Notes under the pieces: generated by a model
Seen by the model: the letters and a program-made list of their open reading frames with translations, nothing else
Database searches by the model: none
What the model was told of the DNA's origin: nothing
Position numbers and translations under genes: made by a program
Source of the DNA: Nelumbo lutea
Taxonomy: Eukaryota > Streptophyta > Magnoliopsida > Proteales > Nelumbonaceae
Assembly: GCA_022828595.1 (NCBI GenBank)
Contig: JAKGHH010000006.1
Span: forward strand, 10,602,633 to 10,666,632
Direction: 5' to 3'
DNA: 64,000 nucleotides
Shown: in pieces, positions 22,058-33,762 of the stretch
How positions within the stretch are numbered: position 1 is the first letter of the stretch
Layout of the letters: each line of letters begins with the position of its first letter

Positions 22058-23170
22058 TAGTGGTGGCAATTGGGCTGATTGGGTTGGGTTTGGTTTGGGA
22101 CCCAATTATGTAAAATTAAATGGGTTGGATACAACCCAAACCCGGTTTAACCCAATCCAACCTACCCAAACCCATTAATCTTATATTTATGTACTTAAAA
22201 CTAAGAACTAACTCCTTCCTAATAAATAAGTTGGTCATAGCTTGGTGGTAATAGTAGTTGTTATTTACACAAGTGGTGAATGTTCAAATCACATTACATG
22301 CATTATTTTTACACAAGCAGCAAAGCCATTTAACTATGTTTGGGCTTCAAATTTGACGAACCACTTAGATTCAAATTGGTCAGACCAACTTGAACTATCT
22401 AATTGGATTGTCTTTGAGCTAAACACATCAAGAGTGGTTGAACCGTTTAGATTTGGATCAGTCCGGTTGGGACCACAGCCAATCGAACCGGTTCAGCTTG
22501 GTCGGGCTAGACCCCAATTGGACCGGTTCATTTCGGTCGGACCGGAACCGAGCCGGATTCGAGTCGGTCCCAGGTCAGAGGCTCCAAAAAATCTAGGTTA
22601 GCTAGCATTGTTGACCCGGATCGGATTTGGTTAAGGTTGTATGGATATGATCCGAACCGGGCAAAGCAAGTGAGGTGGTTTAGGGTCTGAACTTCACTCG
22701 ATCCGACCCGCTTTGGATTTGGGTCGACCCAGATAAGCTTGTGTTGGGTCAAGCCAGGCTATGTGAATAATGGTTGGACCAGATGACCCAAACCAGGCAA
22801 AGCAAGCGATACCGAGCCATCCCGTTTGAGGTCTATTTCAAATTTGAGTTGACCCGGGTCGATATATGTTGAATTGATCCAGACTTGGGTGAAGTTGATT
22901 TGGATTTATGTTGGGTGAGGTTTGTTGATTCAAGACAAAACTAAATTTAATCAACAATTAATAGAAAATTAATACATTAATCATAAATTATTTAATTCAA
23001 ATGAAGAAAATAAAAAAAAAAGGGCTAAAAAACTAATACTTATGTTTGTAATGGTTAACCCCACGGTTACCCACAACCCAACCCAGTGGGTGATGGGTTG
23101 ATCACACAACCCACCAAGTAAATGGGTAGGTTAAATTGTGGGTGGATTGGGCGAAAAATTGCCACCCCTA
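22058..23170. mobile_element. Non-autonomous hAT-like element, 1113 bp
   Basis: Ends are TAGTGGTGGCAATTGGG and, on the other strand at the right, TAGGGGTGGCAATTTTTCG. A perfect 8-bp target-site duplication, CACCTACC, lies at 22050-22057 and 23171-23178. The interior is full of GGTTGGGT, AACCCA and GGACCGGTTC-type words and has no transposase. The frame at 22242-22601 is a product of these repeats. Confidence 0.9.
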
Positions 23171-23178
23171 CACCTACC

Positions 23179-23539
23179 CTCAATTGTACGATAGAACTAG
23201 GATTTCAGATGTGGACTGTATAGTAAAGCTTTTACTGTACATATGGCCATATAGGTAATGGCCATCTGGCCTTTACAAGATAGGTAGGCTACTAAAGTAT
23301 GAGCAGCTTCGTTATTTAACTATTATATGAACAAAAGTGGTGGATTGAAACCGAAGTAATAGCTTCTTGATTTGGTGCCAATAAAGTGCTCTATTTGGGA
23401 GTGAAATGTGCTCTGTTTGAGAGTGAAGTGTTGTTCGAAGACAAGAAATTTTTGTTCTCGACTTCTCCCTCCTGGATTGTAGAGTATGATGAGAGATTAG
23501 AAAGAAAGTGAGGGCTTCTCCTCAAAACAAGGTAAGAAA
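23179..23539. other. Intergenic DNA, no gene recognised
   Basis: No coding motif is seen. It lies between the hAT-like element and the start of the LINE. Confidence 0.4.
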
Positions 23540-23619
23540 ATGCTCAAAAAGATTGATGAAGTTGATAGGATTGGAAAGTGCAGTCTGAATGGGAAAATCC
23601 TTTCAGACAAACCCCTGAA

Positions 23620-25612
23620 CCTTGAACCTTGAAGGAGTCATTCAGCATATCTACAAATTATGGAAGTGGACAAAAGAGAAGTATTTTGTGAAAAAGATTG
23701 ATAATGGCCTACTGTGGATCCATTTTGAAAACCTAGAGAACCTAGAGGAGGCTTTAAGTAACGAACCTTAATCCGTAAAGGACTTTACGTTGCTCCTGAA
23801 GAAATGGTCACCAGCAGCCAAGCCCAACAACCTTGCTATTGATACTATGGATGTATGGGCCAAAGTTCTTGACATGCCGGTAGATTACATAGAGGTGGGG
23901 CCAAGTATATTGGTGGGGGCCCCAATATACTCAACCCAAACCTATTCAGGCCATTTTTCCCCAAACCTTACTTCTTCTCCTCTTTATCTCATTTTCTTAT
24001 TTAACTTTCTTTAAAAAATCTATAATTAACCCAAACCTTCTCAACTCTACTTCTTCTCCTTCCTATCTCATTTTCTTATTTAACTTTCTTTAAAAAATCT
24101 ATAATTAACCCAAACCTTCCCAGGCCGTTTTCCCCAAACCCTACTTCTTCTCTTCCCCATCTCATTTTCTTATTTAACCCCCCCCCACCCCCCCCCACAA
24201 AAAAAATAATAATAATAAATAAAAAATATTGATTCCACCACTAAGATTACCATATCAAATGAAACAGCGAAGATGCTAGTAAAAGAGGCTAGGGAGATTG
24301 TTCTTATGAAAGATTTATTACCCAAGAATGGTAAATCAATACCCTCATGGGATAAGGGACTAAGAGTTATGAATCGGGTTAGCTGTTCCGAAAGCTTTAG
24401 CAAAAGGCTCGTTGGGATGTCTTGAATAAGGGAAAAAGGGCTGGTTTCCTTTTCAATATGAAAACTACCACTTCTCTGCTGTAACTAGGGATGGCTAGGA
24501 CATATGGAGAGAAGCTGTGTAGGAAAAAAGGAACCAGAGGACGAAGTTGTAGACCATCTGATTTCAAAGATGAGAACAAACTTTATGGAAGAGATAAAAG
24601 GTCTAGTTGTGTATGTTCCTTGGCTCAAGGCAGAAGTAGTTATTGGAAAGGGAAGATTCATTAACATGGGAAGAAAAGGAGTAGAAAGGAAAATGGGCAA
24701 ATATGAGGCAAATGCAAAAGCTCAGGTTGGTGGAACTGAAAGAGCTGAATCACCCAACAATGTTGAAAATAACTCTATAGGCTCAGAGGAAAACATTCCA
24801 GAGAAGCTGATGGTGAGAAGACAATTGTTTCTTGGAGAAAGTAACAACCAAGGGAAGGATTTTCTTAGCTCCGAAAAATTTCCAGGGAATATCAACGTGG
24901 TTATCTCGTCGACGAAAGTTTTCCAGTTGAGATCGAGCTTCCTCTCAAAGGGGAACTGGTGAAAGGTCGCAGACTCGACCAAGTTTAGGTTTCCTTCCTT
25001 AACCATTTAAGGCAAGGGAAAAATCTTGTAATAGAAGAAATCCCTAAATCTAATAGAATTATAGAAGGGCCGAAGCTTGCGAATCCACATCTGACCAGTT
25101 GTAAGACAATCTTTGAACAGTAACAGGCTACGACTTGGACTAATGTTGAAAAGGCTAACACCCCACCTAGCCCCAAGAGGCATATCCTTATAGAGGATGA
25201 TTCAGATTTGAACTCGGGCAAGGACCTTGGTTTCTTCTGCCAAAGAAATCCCCAATCAGAGACCAACAAGAATGTGGGAGAAATAGAAAAAAAAGCTCGT
25301 CTTCAAGAAAAGGAGATAGAACGCGAGGTGCTCAAATGCTTTAGTACGAACGTCAAGGTTCTCCAATGTGAAGGAGGAGGCTCCAAATCCTTACAAAGTC
25401 CCTTGATGGAGGTAAAGAGTTTATCTATGTTATTAAACAGGTTCTGGATTAATCTTTCATTTTCTTATCCCCTCTCTTTTGCAAATTTCAATGGCTTATC
25501 CCTTAAAGAAAAAGGATGCTCTTCTCCTTATGGCACTAAAGCTAGGTATATTTTTACTAATGATAAGAAATCTCTAAGAGTTGGTTTTATAAAAAAAATG
25601 AGAAAGAAGTGA
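23620..25612 (+). pseudogene. LINE ORF1 relic (DUF4283-like, CCHC)
   Basis: Near 23700-23910 the frame reads DNGLLWIHFENLENL and then FTLLLKKWSPAAKPNN with VWAKVLDMPVDY, the signature of plant LINE ORF1 (DUF4283). After the repeat insertion, a second piece has GHMERSC (24496-24516) and a charged C-terminal region (24504-24962). It would bind nucleic acid as part of the LINE particle. The copy is broken by stops and by the insertion. Confidence 0.7.
23930..24180. repeat. Tandem C/T-rich repeat inside the LINE
   Basis: About three units of 75-95 bp, each ending with CATTTTCTTATTTAAC and the next starting AACCCAAACCTT. The array ends in a run of Cs (24178-24197). A related single unit occurs at about 62765-62855. 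It interrupts LINE ORF1 just after the KVLDMPVDY segment. Confidence 0.8.
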
Positions 25613-25959
25613 TTCAAATGTTGTACTTCAATGATGATGTTCGCTACCGCTCTCTGGATTGCTCGTTTGATGGGTTTGTATCATGATACACCCTTGCAAT
25701 TATTAGTGGATTCCTTACCTGTTTTTAGGAAAGGAGACTAAAATTCATTTAGGAGGATGGAGGAAAGTCAAGAAGATAGGCAAAAGTCTCATAGCTTCAC
25801 TATTCTCTGAGATCATGGTCGTTCGAGCTGAGGAATTCAATTGTCCATCCCAGGAATGATGTTAACATGGCTAGTAGTGTAGAAGGCGATCCCAGTGTCG
25901 CTAATAGTTGGCATGTCCTTAGGCATTTTGTTCAGCTTTTAAAAATATGCATATTAATG

Positions 25960-27400
25960 AAACAATTAAAGGGCTTGTAGGAGTTGACTCTAAAAAACTC
26001 CCTTGGGTCCAATGAAAATATGGTGCTAGAATTGTCAAGGGTTGGGGTTCCCAAAGGCAATTCGGGCAGCGAAAGAGGCTATGGGAGAAACCATGATTTT
26101 TTTAGTGAAATAAAGTGCTCCTTGGCTGGTTGTAGAAAGAAATTTAAAAATCTTCTCGATTGGAATTGTTGGGGAGTGGATGCAGTAGGTATCTTTGGTG
26201 GGTTGGCTCTCTTCTAAGATTCTTCTATTGATTTGAAGGTGGAAACTATGAATATAAATCTTATCCATACCCAAAACATTGAGGATAATGGGTTAGTTTG
26301 GTGTTACTCCTTTATTTATGGAGAACTAAGAAGTGCAAAAAGGAAGGAATTCATGGAGACAATGATTAGGCTAACAGGTAAATCTCTTGGTCCGTGGTGT
26401 TGCATTAGGGATTTTAACATAACCTTCCATTTTGATGATAAATTAGGGGGGGGGGGGCTTATAAATGTAAGTGGTGTGGTAATACTAAGTGTGGTGGTCT
26501 CTTTGAAGGACGAAGGAAGGTTGGAAGCAAAGGTATGCTACGGGCTTCTATTGATAGAGTCGTATCTTCGTTATGATTCATACCTCCTTTTATAGGGAGT
26601 GATCTCGAGGCCCTGAAGGGAAGGAGTCAAAAGGATTTGATTCCTATTCGGAAAGGGGATCTTTGATTCGGTGTCGATTGTCAGGGGGACCCTGGTAAGG
26701 GTTTGCCACGTGTCTTATTAGGTATCTCCAGGACGAGATTTCCTTTCGTTTGAGAATTCTCATAATACACGTGTGCTACTTCCTTTTGCGGGTCTCCTAT
26801 ATTGATGTGGCATGGGTGGCATCAGGGTTAGTCTGACATGTCCTACTTAATCCTATTGGATATCCTGTCACGAATGATTTTAGCTAATCATTGCATTTTT
26901 GTTCATCGTAGGTCTGTTGTGGCTTTGAGATCATCACAAGTCTATGGTGGCTTTGAACTCATTGTAGGTGGTGGCTTTGAATTCGTCACAAGTTCACGCC
27001 GAGTTGTGAACTCTTCGCGGGTGTTTCTGTAGCTTTGGTTTGGTATTTTCATTGCTATCGTAGTCATGATGAACAACACGTACTTACATGAAGAAATGAA
27101 GCTTTATAAAGGACTCTAGATTAGTTAAAATCCCTTTTAGTGGACCAAAGTTTCTTGATCAAATAATAGGTGTAGAGAGGAAAATATTATAGTTAAATTG
27201 GATAGAGGGCTAAACAATATAGAGTGGCAAGAAACCTAGGAAACCTTCCTTGATGCAAAAGTTTGTTCCTTACTTCCTTCTCTCATTACCTTGCAATTAA
27301 CCTTGACCTTTTTCCCTATTAGAAAAATAAAGAAAAGACCTTTTCAATTTAAAAAAAAAATATGTGGATGATCCATGATGGGTGTGAAAAAGTAGTTAAG
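25960..27400 (+). pseudogene. LINE endonuclease relic
   Basis: The pieces are DWNCWGVDAVG (about 26160), GPWCCIRDFNITFHFDDKLGG (about 26390-26455, here the GDFN motif is RDFN) and FSGPK plus NNR-like blocks after 27130. This is the apurinic-type endonuclease of LINEs. An LTR-like insertion lies between the DDKLGG and SGPK blocks. Confidence 0.65.
26466..27088 (-). mobile_element. Solo-LTR-like insertion in the LINE
   Basis: This 0.62-kb segment splits the endonuclease region. On the minus strand it has a TATAAAAGGAGG box (about 26590-26600). Possible ends are TGTAAGT/ACTTACA or, one step inward, TGTTGTTC...CCACACCA in minus orientation. I could not find a convincing 5-bp target duplication, so the boundaries are uncertain by about 10 bp. 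Confidence 0.5.
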
Positions 27401-27699
27401 GAAACATGGAACAGTGCCTCATCAAAGGACGTGGAAGGGTGTCTCTTCCATATGTGGAGTGCCAAAGCAAGTCCTTTTAAAAAAGAATAAAAATGACTTT
27501 GGTAAAGTTCAAGACTGTATAGAGAAAGTCAAGCAAAACTATCAGGGCAAAGAAACAAACAAAGTTCAAACTTTTATGTAGCCAAAATAAAATCTCCAAA
27601 GGAGGAGCTTTATGCATATTTAAAGAGGGATAAATTTTGTGGTTTCAGAAATACAAAGTTAATTGGCTGAGGTTAAGAGACAGAAACACTAGATTCTTT

Positions 27700-28700
27700 C
27701 ACAATGCTACCATTAGAAGAACAAAAAATAGAATTCGTAAAATCAATGATGATTTTGGAGAATGGATTGAAGGTTAAGAGTAGATTGAAAGAGTTTTCCT
27801 TAACCACTTTGAGAATTATTTTAACTTCTCTAATCCCTCCTCTATTGAATCAGCCTTGGAGTTTGTTCAATCTAAGGTAGATGAAGAGGATAATTAAGAG
27901 CTCCAAAAACATGTCTCTAGTGAGGAAATTGAAGTGGCCATTTTCTAGATTGCCCCAAAAAACGCCCCAAGCCTTGATGGTTTCCCAAACTTCTTAAAAA
28001 ATACTGGGGTATTGACAAGGAAGCTATGATCTTAGAAGTGAATGATTTCCTTTCTAATGGATCTTTGAGTAGGGACTTAACTCGAACCTTCATAGCCTTA
28101 ATTCCAAAAGTTAAGCACCTTGAATCTCCATGCCAGTTCCGACCCATTAGTCTGTGAAACATTACGTATAAAATTATTGAAAAAAATCTTGACAAATAGG
28201 CTAAAACCAGTCATGAAAAAGATAATTTTCCCAAATCAGAGTGATTTCCTTTCAGGGAGAGCCAATTCTAATAACATTCTGTTGGCCCATGAAATAATTC
28301 ACTATATGCAAAACACAAAAACTAAAAGAGGCTATATGACTGTAAAACTAGACATGAATAAGGCTAATGAATAAGTGAAATGGAATTTCCTTGAATGAGC
28401 TATGAGAAAGTAAGGTTTTACTAAAAGATGGATTGGGTGGATTGTGAAATGTATCTCTTCTATTTCTTATGAGATTCTCATCAATGGTTCCCCTTCCAAG
28501 AGAATCTTTCCTAAAAGATGGCAAAGATAGGGAAACCCAATATCCCCTATTTCTTTCTCATATGTTCTGATGTTTTATCTACTATTCTCAATTCTCTGGT
28601 GCAATCTAATTTGATGTCTAGTATCAATATTTGTAGGCAAGCCTAGTGATTTCACACTTGTTTTTTTATTGCAATTGAGATCTGTATCTTCTTGTCAACA
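27700..28700 (+). pseudogene. LINE reverse transcriptase relic
   Basis: RT segments include TFIALIPKVKHLESP (about 28090), CQFRPISL (28130-28155), then LLKKILTNRLKPVMKKII, FPNQSDFLSGRANSNNILL (28120-28374) and VKLDMNKA. The catalytic block downstream is too degraded to read. Stop codons are frequent. Confidence 0.75.
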
Positions 28701-28804
28701 AATTTAATGAAACAAACTATCTTCTTCAATCACTCTCAATATTTGAGTACATTTCTAGTAAAAAAGTCAACTATAAAAACTCAAAGGTATTTTTCAATAA
28801 AAAC

Positions 28805-29770
28805 TTGCACCTAAGGTTAATGGGAGCCTTAGCTAAGCCTCTTCACATTAGAAAAGTGGACAACCCCTCCATTTACCTAGGAGTTATGACTGATCATTTC
28901 TGTCTTCCGAAAGAAGCATGGAACTTGATTTGGCATCTTCTTATTAAGGCAAAAAATAAAAACTTTATTTGGAGGTGTTGTTTTAATGGGCTCCCTATGA
29001 GGGGTAACCTAGCAAAAAGAAAAACTATTCAATTGGAAAAATGCCTTAGATGTGGGACTGATCAAGAATCAACCCTCCATGCTCTTGTTCATTGCAACAA
29101 AGCAAGATGTGTCTGGTTTGGTTCTAGTCCTGGTTTGAAGGCTGACTCTTCGAATCTGCATGTTGACTTTGGAAAATGGTTCTTGAATTCTATTTCTTTT
29201 AATGGAAAACTTGATGCCTCTATAGTGGCTAGAATAGATCTTTGTTTATGGTTGATTTGGAAGGATAAGAATTCTTTCTATTTTGAGAGCCTCAATGCTA
29301 ATCCTTTTCTATTCTTGTTCGATATGAACAGGTTGAGAGTGGAGATATTTCAGACATCGCCTTTGGGATTGGAAAGTTATTCTAGATCGGGTACTCTCCA
29401 TAGTTCTCAATCCTTTTGGTCTCCTCTGGACAAGGGAGCTATCAAGGTGAATGTCGACGAAGGTTTTATTAAATCTGGAAAAGAGTCGCATGGTTTTTTG
29501 GCTCGAGATCATGATGGTTGTGTTTGGTGGGTAATTGGGGGCTAGTTTGATTCTTCCTCTGCTATTCTACTTGAAGCCTTAGCCCTTCAAGAAGCAATGA
29601 GAGTTGCCTTCTTGTTCGAGCAAAGTATCTTTGTTTTTGAATTAGATAACCTACACATTGTGAGTTGCCTCAGCTCTAAGTCGAGTGACTATCATCAAGA
29701 CATTGTTTTAGTGATCAAAGATATTTTGAATCTCTGTGCAGGGCAATCAATGAAATTTTCCTGATTCCTC
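28805..29770 (+). pseudogene. LINE zf-RVT and RNase H region
   Basis: A 246-codon frame carries the zinc-binding RT-associated domain (RCCFNGLPMRGNL, CLRCGTDQESTLHALVHC) and then the start of RNase H (KVNVDEGFIKSGKESHGFL). RNase H continues after a stop at 29543 with LEALALQEAM and ELDNLHIV. This is the best preserved part of the LINE. The minus-strand frame at 29309-29512 is a shadow. Confidence 0.8.
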
Positions 29771-29928
29771 ATGAAGTAAACTTAGCTGCCCTTAGGCTAG
29801 CAACGCTAGGTTTCTTTACAAGATTTTTGTACAAGGATTATTTCCCTTCTAGCTTTAAGTCTTTGCTTTAGTTCTATTGTTTTCTATTGTGTTGAATGAA
29901 GCTCTTTTTCATCACAAAAAAAAAAATG

Positions 29929-30179
29929 GTGCCAATAGAACCAATCCACCTATTCCACTAGTTGCTGCTTGGTTTCCAAAAAGGTGACTAAATTAAAAGA
30001 ATCAATGAAGATCTTAATGAAATACAAGGAAAGATTTGAAGCTACTTCCAAAACTGAAAATTAAAGCTTTCACTTTAGCATCGTAGCTTGATGATGCCCA
30101 ACAAGGTGAGCCTTCGGCAATGGTTTATGTTAATTTGATATTTCAATTTGGTTTTGAACATTGAATCGGCCCCCGACAC
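29929..30179. other. Short intergenic piece
   Basis: No coding motif; it lies between the LINE poly-A and the left inverted-repeat arm. Confidence 0.4.
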
Positions 30180-30674
30180 GACATCCCTAGTAATTTAATT
30201 TAATTTGGTTTTGAACATTGATTTTGTGAAATTTGAAGAAAATTTAGACATCAAATGAGTGTGGTAGCTGATTTATGGAGAGTTCTAGGAATTTTGGGAT
30301 TTATTTAGGTAGGTATTGTTTTCTAAGTTGTTTCCTTATCGAAAGTTCATTTCACACTTATGGAGCGTTCTAGGAATTTAGACATCAAATGAGTGTGGTA
30401 GCTGATTTATGGAGAGTTGTAGGAGTTTTGGGATTTATTTAGGAAGGTATTGTTGTCTAGGTCGTTTCCTTATAATAATTTCATATCAAACTTGTAATGG
30501 GTAAAAAGTCACTTTTCAGAAAGTGTTTTGAGAGTTCTTGTCAGTTTTATGTTAATTTGATATTTCAACTTTTTTTTTATAATAAAATAAAGAAAGATAT
30601 TTTTTTAGAACTAAAAAAAGACTACACAAATATTTTTTCACTTCATGAGATATAAGTGTTTTCTTCATCCAACA

Positions 30675-31080
30675 TATGAGCATTATACTTGTATGGTTCA
30701 TTTGTTGGGGAGATCTGAAGTCATAGATGAGGCCAAGAGTTTAGTTGGAGAAATGAAAGCAGCATGAGTCGAAGTTAGTGCAATCGTTTGGGGAGCTCTA
30801 CTTGGAACCTGTAGAATCCATAGGAATATTGAAGAAGCTGAGATGGTTGGAGAGAAAATTTTAGAAATAGAGCCTTATAATGCTGTTATATAAATGATTA
30901 TAGCGGAAATATACTTGAATAATTGAAGGAAAGAAGATGTAGAGAGGATGTGGGTTAGGATGAAGGAAAGGGGCTTGAAGAAGAAGCCTGGGTGTAGTTG
31001 GATTTAAATAAGCAACACTGTGCCATGTATTTCTTGCAGGAGATTATTCACATCCTGAGTTTCATAGTGTCGGTTGTGCT
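30675..31080 (+). pseudogene. PPR protein C-terminal fragment (left arm)
   Basis: The reading is EHYTCMVHLLGRSEVIDEAK, then VWGALLGTCRIHRNIEEAEM, EKILEIEPYNAV and GLKKKPGCSW. This is the last PPR motif plus the E-type extension of a plant PLS-class PPR protein, normally an organelle RNA-editing or processing factor. At least three stops interrupt it. No upstream PPR repeats are present, so it is a captured 3' fragment. The matching piece is 45480-45831 on the minus strand. Confidence 0.8.
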
Positions 31081-31149
31081 CTAGACTTGAACATGGTGGT
31101 TGAGATTGAATGTGTATGAACTAATACTATTTCATTCTAGACAATACAT

Positions 31150-32400
31150 GTTTTGTTTAGTGGATATGGTAGGGTATAAACATATTCCCTGGATGACAAA
31201 TGGAATGGAATGGTCGAGAATGATCAAGTTATACATTACTGCAAAGGGAAATATAAGATATATAAATGGGAGAATTAAAGAACCTAATTCTAGAAGTGTT
31301 GAGTATGACAAATGCAACCAGAAAAACAACATGGTCATGTCCTAACTTTTAGTGTCTATGCAACATTAAGTGAAAAGGAACTTTATGTAGGCTAAAACGG
31401 CTAATGAGATTTGGGAACAAGCAAAATCAATTTATTCCGAATTGCATCACTGTGCAAAAATCTATTAGTTACAAGCAAAATCATCCACTTGTAAACAGGG
31501 GGAGATGAGTCTTTCTGTGTACTATTCAGACTTGACCTCCGTCTGGAAGGAGTTAGATCGTTATCAGAGTGTGGACTAGAAGTGTGATGAAGATGCAAAA
31601 GCATACAAGAAACTTATTTCCCAACAAAGAGTGTTTGCTTTTCTCCATGGCTTGAATCATGTATATGAATGTATTAGAGTCCAAATCTTAGTCAGCAAGG
31701 ATCCTCCATCTATCTAGGAGTAGACCTGTTCATGGGTCGGGCTGAGTTGAGCTCGGGCCGGGCTTTCACTTGTCATTAAGAGAAATATGCTAGGCCCGAG
31801 CTTGAGCCTGGCTCGACCAACAGGCCTATAACTTGGGCCTGAGCCCGACCCTGATAAAAAGCCCGAAGCCCGACCTAATAAAAAAAACAATTTTCCCTAT
31901 TCAAATTAGAATAAAAAAATTTATTCAAATGGACATAATCACATTACTCACTTTAAGTCTAATATTAGGTCGGGTCGGGCCGGGCTTGGGCCGAGCTGTT
32001 TTGACAAAACCCGAGCCCAACTCGAATTTATTGCAGGCCAGGCTTTTTGGCCCGAATTTAAGCCCGCGGGCCTATAACCACGTTCAAGCCCGTTCGGGGC
32101 CGGGTCGGGCCGGCCCATCGAGTCACTCGGCCCATGAACAGGTCTATCCAAGAGGTTTATGCATTAGTACAGTCAGAGGAAAGTATAATGTATTTGATGA
32201 ATAATTCTAGAGGGGATACAGTTATGTTGGCAGTGAAAGGGAATGCTACTACAGGTTGGGGAAATCTCTTTAAGAATGGTGACTTTCAAAACAAGATGGA
32301 TGACAAAGACAAACTATGGTGCACCCATTTCCAAAAACCTCGACACACCTATGATACATGATAGGATCTTCATGGGAAACCAAATGGGCTTAGGAGCTTG
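31150..32400 (+). pseudogene. Copia-type gag fragment (left arm)
   Basis: Plus-strand Gag with MIKLYITAKGNIRYINGRIK, KTANEIWEQAKSIYSELHH, CKQGEMSLSVYYSDLTSVWK and FAFLHGLNHVYECIR, and after the inserted element a zinc-finger-like RHTYDT and DLHGKPNG end. These are typical of a copia Gag of the UBN2/retrotran_gag type. It belongs to a different copia family from the elements at 37.6 and 54.0 kb. Stops interrupt it, and a hAT-like element splits it. Confidence 0.75.
31721..32146. mobile_element. Non-autonomous hAT-like element, 426 bp
   Basis: The termini are identical for 16 bp: TAGACCTGTTCATGGG on each strand. Flanking 8-mers are TCTAGGAG (31713-31720) and TCCAAGAG (32147-32154). The uninterrupted sequence in the other inverted-repeat arm reads TCCAGGAG at the corresponding place, one change from each, which confirms an 8-bp target duplication. 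The interior is rich in GGGCC and CCCGA words. No coding capacity. Confidence 0.92.
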
Positions 32401-32691
32401 CTTCAAATCATAGAGTTACTTCTTCAGACGACAAACAAATTGCGGGTCTATGCAGTATCCAGGATGGGACTTCATATAGATTTTTTCCTTGAACTCCCTG
32501 TGGAGAAAATGATTCTTTACGTCCATCTAATGGATTGTCCTCTGTTTGGATGCAAATATAGCCATTAGAAGTCATATAGTGGTCATTTTTCCTATAGGAG
32601 CAAAAGGCTCCTCATAGTCTATCCCATATTCTTGTTTATAACCTTGTATAACCAACCTAGCCTTGTATCTGTCTAGGCTCCCATCATATTT
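32400..32691 (-). pseudogene. Copia RT fragment in reverse (left arm)
   Basis: On the minus strand, blocks such as [17 protein letters not shown]-like, DVKNHFL and DLKQAP of a copia RT are recognisable by comparison with 44243-44540. It abuts the plus-strand gag fragment head-on at about 32395, an arrangement not found in an intact element. Confidence 0.7.
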
Positions 32692-33480
32692 CCAAAAAAA
32701 GTATAATATCATATTAAAAAAGTAAGTGTGATATATCAAAATTATTTTTACACATAGAAATACAAAACAAAATTATAGAAAAATTAAACACATCTACAAT
32801 TCTATATTTACACCAATATTAAAAAGATAAATAAGATTGTAGAACCTTATTTTGACTAAAATACTCATTTTTGAATTTAACCCTTATTTAATTGTAAAGT
32901 TTAAATTGTAAATTGAACTACTACATTTCACCTCATTCAATTCCCCTTGTTAAATTTTAAATTCTTTTATAAATGAACAAAAAAGATACACTAACAAGAT
33001 AAAATATTATAAAACGAAGAGTTTAGCAAAGCGGGTAGATTTGTCAATGATACTTAAAACTTCACAACTTAATCCAATTATCACATATTTGGATGAGATG
33101 TTTGTGTTATTAGATTTAGAATTTGTAATTTGCATCCAATTAATAATAAAAAATCAAAAAATAAAAAAAAATAAAAAAAAACATAAAGTTTATAGAAAAC
33201 TTTGCATACATCATTACTATCACTATCATCATCTAGATTTGCCACGTCCATAGCATGTGCACACTTACTAGTAGTTTAAAACTTATATTATCTTTATTGA
33301 TTAAATTGATTCATTTAATATATAGGTTATTATTATATGGTTTAAAACTAATAATTTAGATTTAAATTTTGTAAATATTACCTTTTACATGATTTATTGT
33401 ACACATTCAGATATTAAAATGAAAATAAATTATCAAATAATATAAGTAACTCAATAGTCAAGTGAGACCATAGATTTTGT
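32692..33480. other. AT-rich intergenic DNA
   Basis: Low-complexity A- and T-rich sequence with short homopolymer runs (for example around 33150-33185). No gene recognised. Confidence 0.5.
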
Positions 33481-33529
33481 AACCATGAGTGCTTAGGTTC
33501 AAATCTTCACACCCGAAAAGCGTTTTGGG

Positions 33530-33762
33530 GTTTATTTCAAGGCAAGTTCAGTTTCAAGGTAGGTTCTACCAAGGCCAACTAAGGTCAGCTCGGGTAGTAT
33601 AAACCCCTACACCTTGAAATCAACCTAGGTGGAGGTCAGTTCCAAGAATTTGGAACCAAACCCTACCTTGTAACAAATTGGGTAAGGCTAGTTCAAGGTC
33701 CGTTCCATTCGGTTCTGGGTAGAACCTATCAATTTGTTCACCCCTATTAGATATAAATAGAT
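33530..33762. repeat. Fragment of a GGTTC/GAACC-rich repeat family
   Basis: Contains TTTGGAACCAAACCCTACC and GGTTCTGGGTAGAACC and ends TTGTTCACCCCTA, like a hAT-type terminus (TAGGGGTGAACAA on the other strand). A related piece lies at 59878-60020 (TTGGAACCAACCCCTAC). A matching opposite end was not found. Confidence 0.45.

Larger units (their letters stand above)
23540..29928 (+). mobile_element. Decayed L1-type LINE, about 6.4 kb
   Basis: Plus-strand plant LINE with the expected order: ORF1 with a DUF4283-like part and a zinc-knuckle remnant (GWLGHMERSC), endonuclease, RT, zf-RVT, RNase H and a short poly-A at 29917-29927. It is interrupted by a C/T-rich tandem repeat at 23930-24180 and by an LTR-like insertion at about 26466-27088. 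Frameshifts and stops are abundant throughout. Confidence 0.8.
30180..32691. repeat. Left arm of a large inverted repeat
   Basis: This segment matches 44243-46325 in opposite orientation along its length, apart from a 426-bp element at 31721-32146 present only here. In order it holds a 134-bp internal duplication (copies starting at 30241 and 30375), a PPR-gene fragment, a copia gag fragment and a reversed copia RT fragment. All of these are also in the other arm, so the chimeric block existed before it was duplicated. Arms are about 2.08 kb without the insertion. Confidence 0.85.

Noticed and set aside
31833..32204. 123-codon plus-strand frame
   Set aside because: It covers the interior of a non-autonomous hAT-like element and its flank; GGGCC words give Gly/Pro/Arg-rich artefacts.
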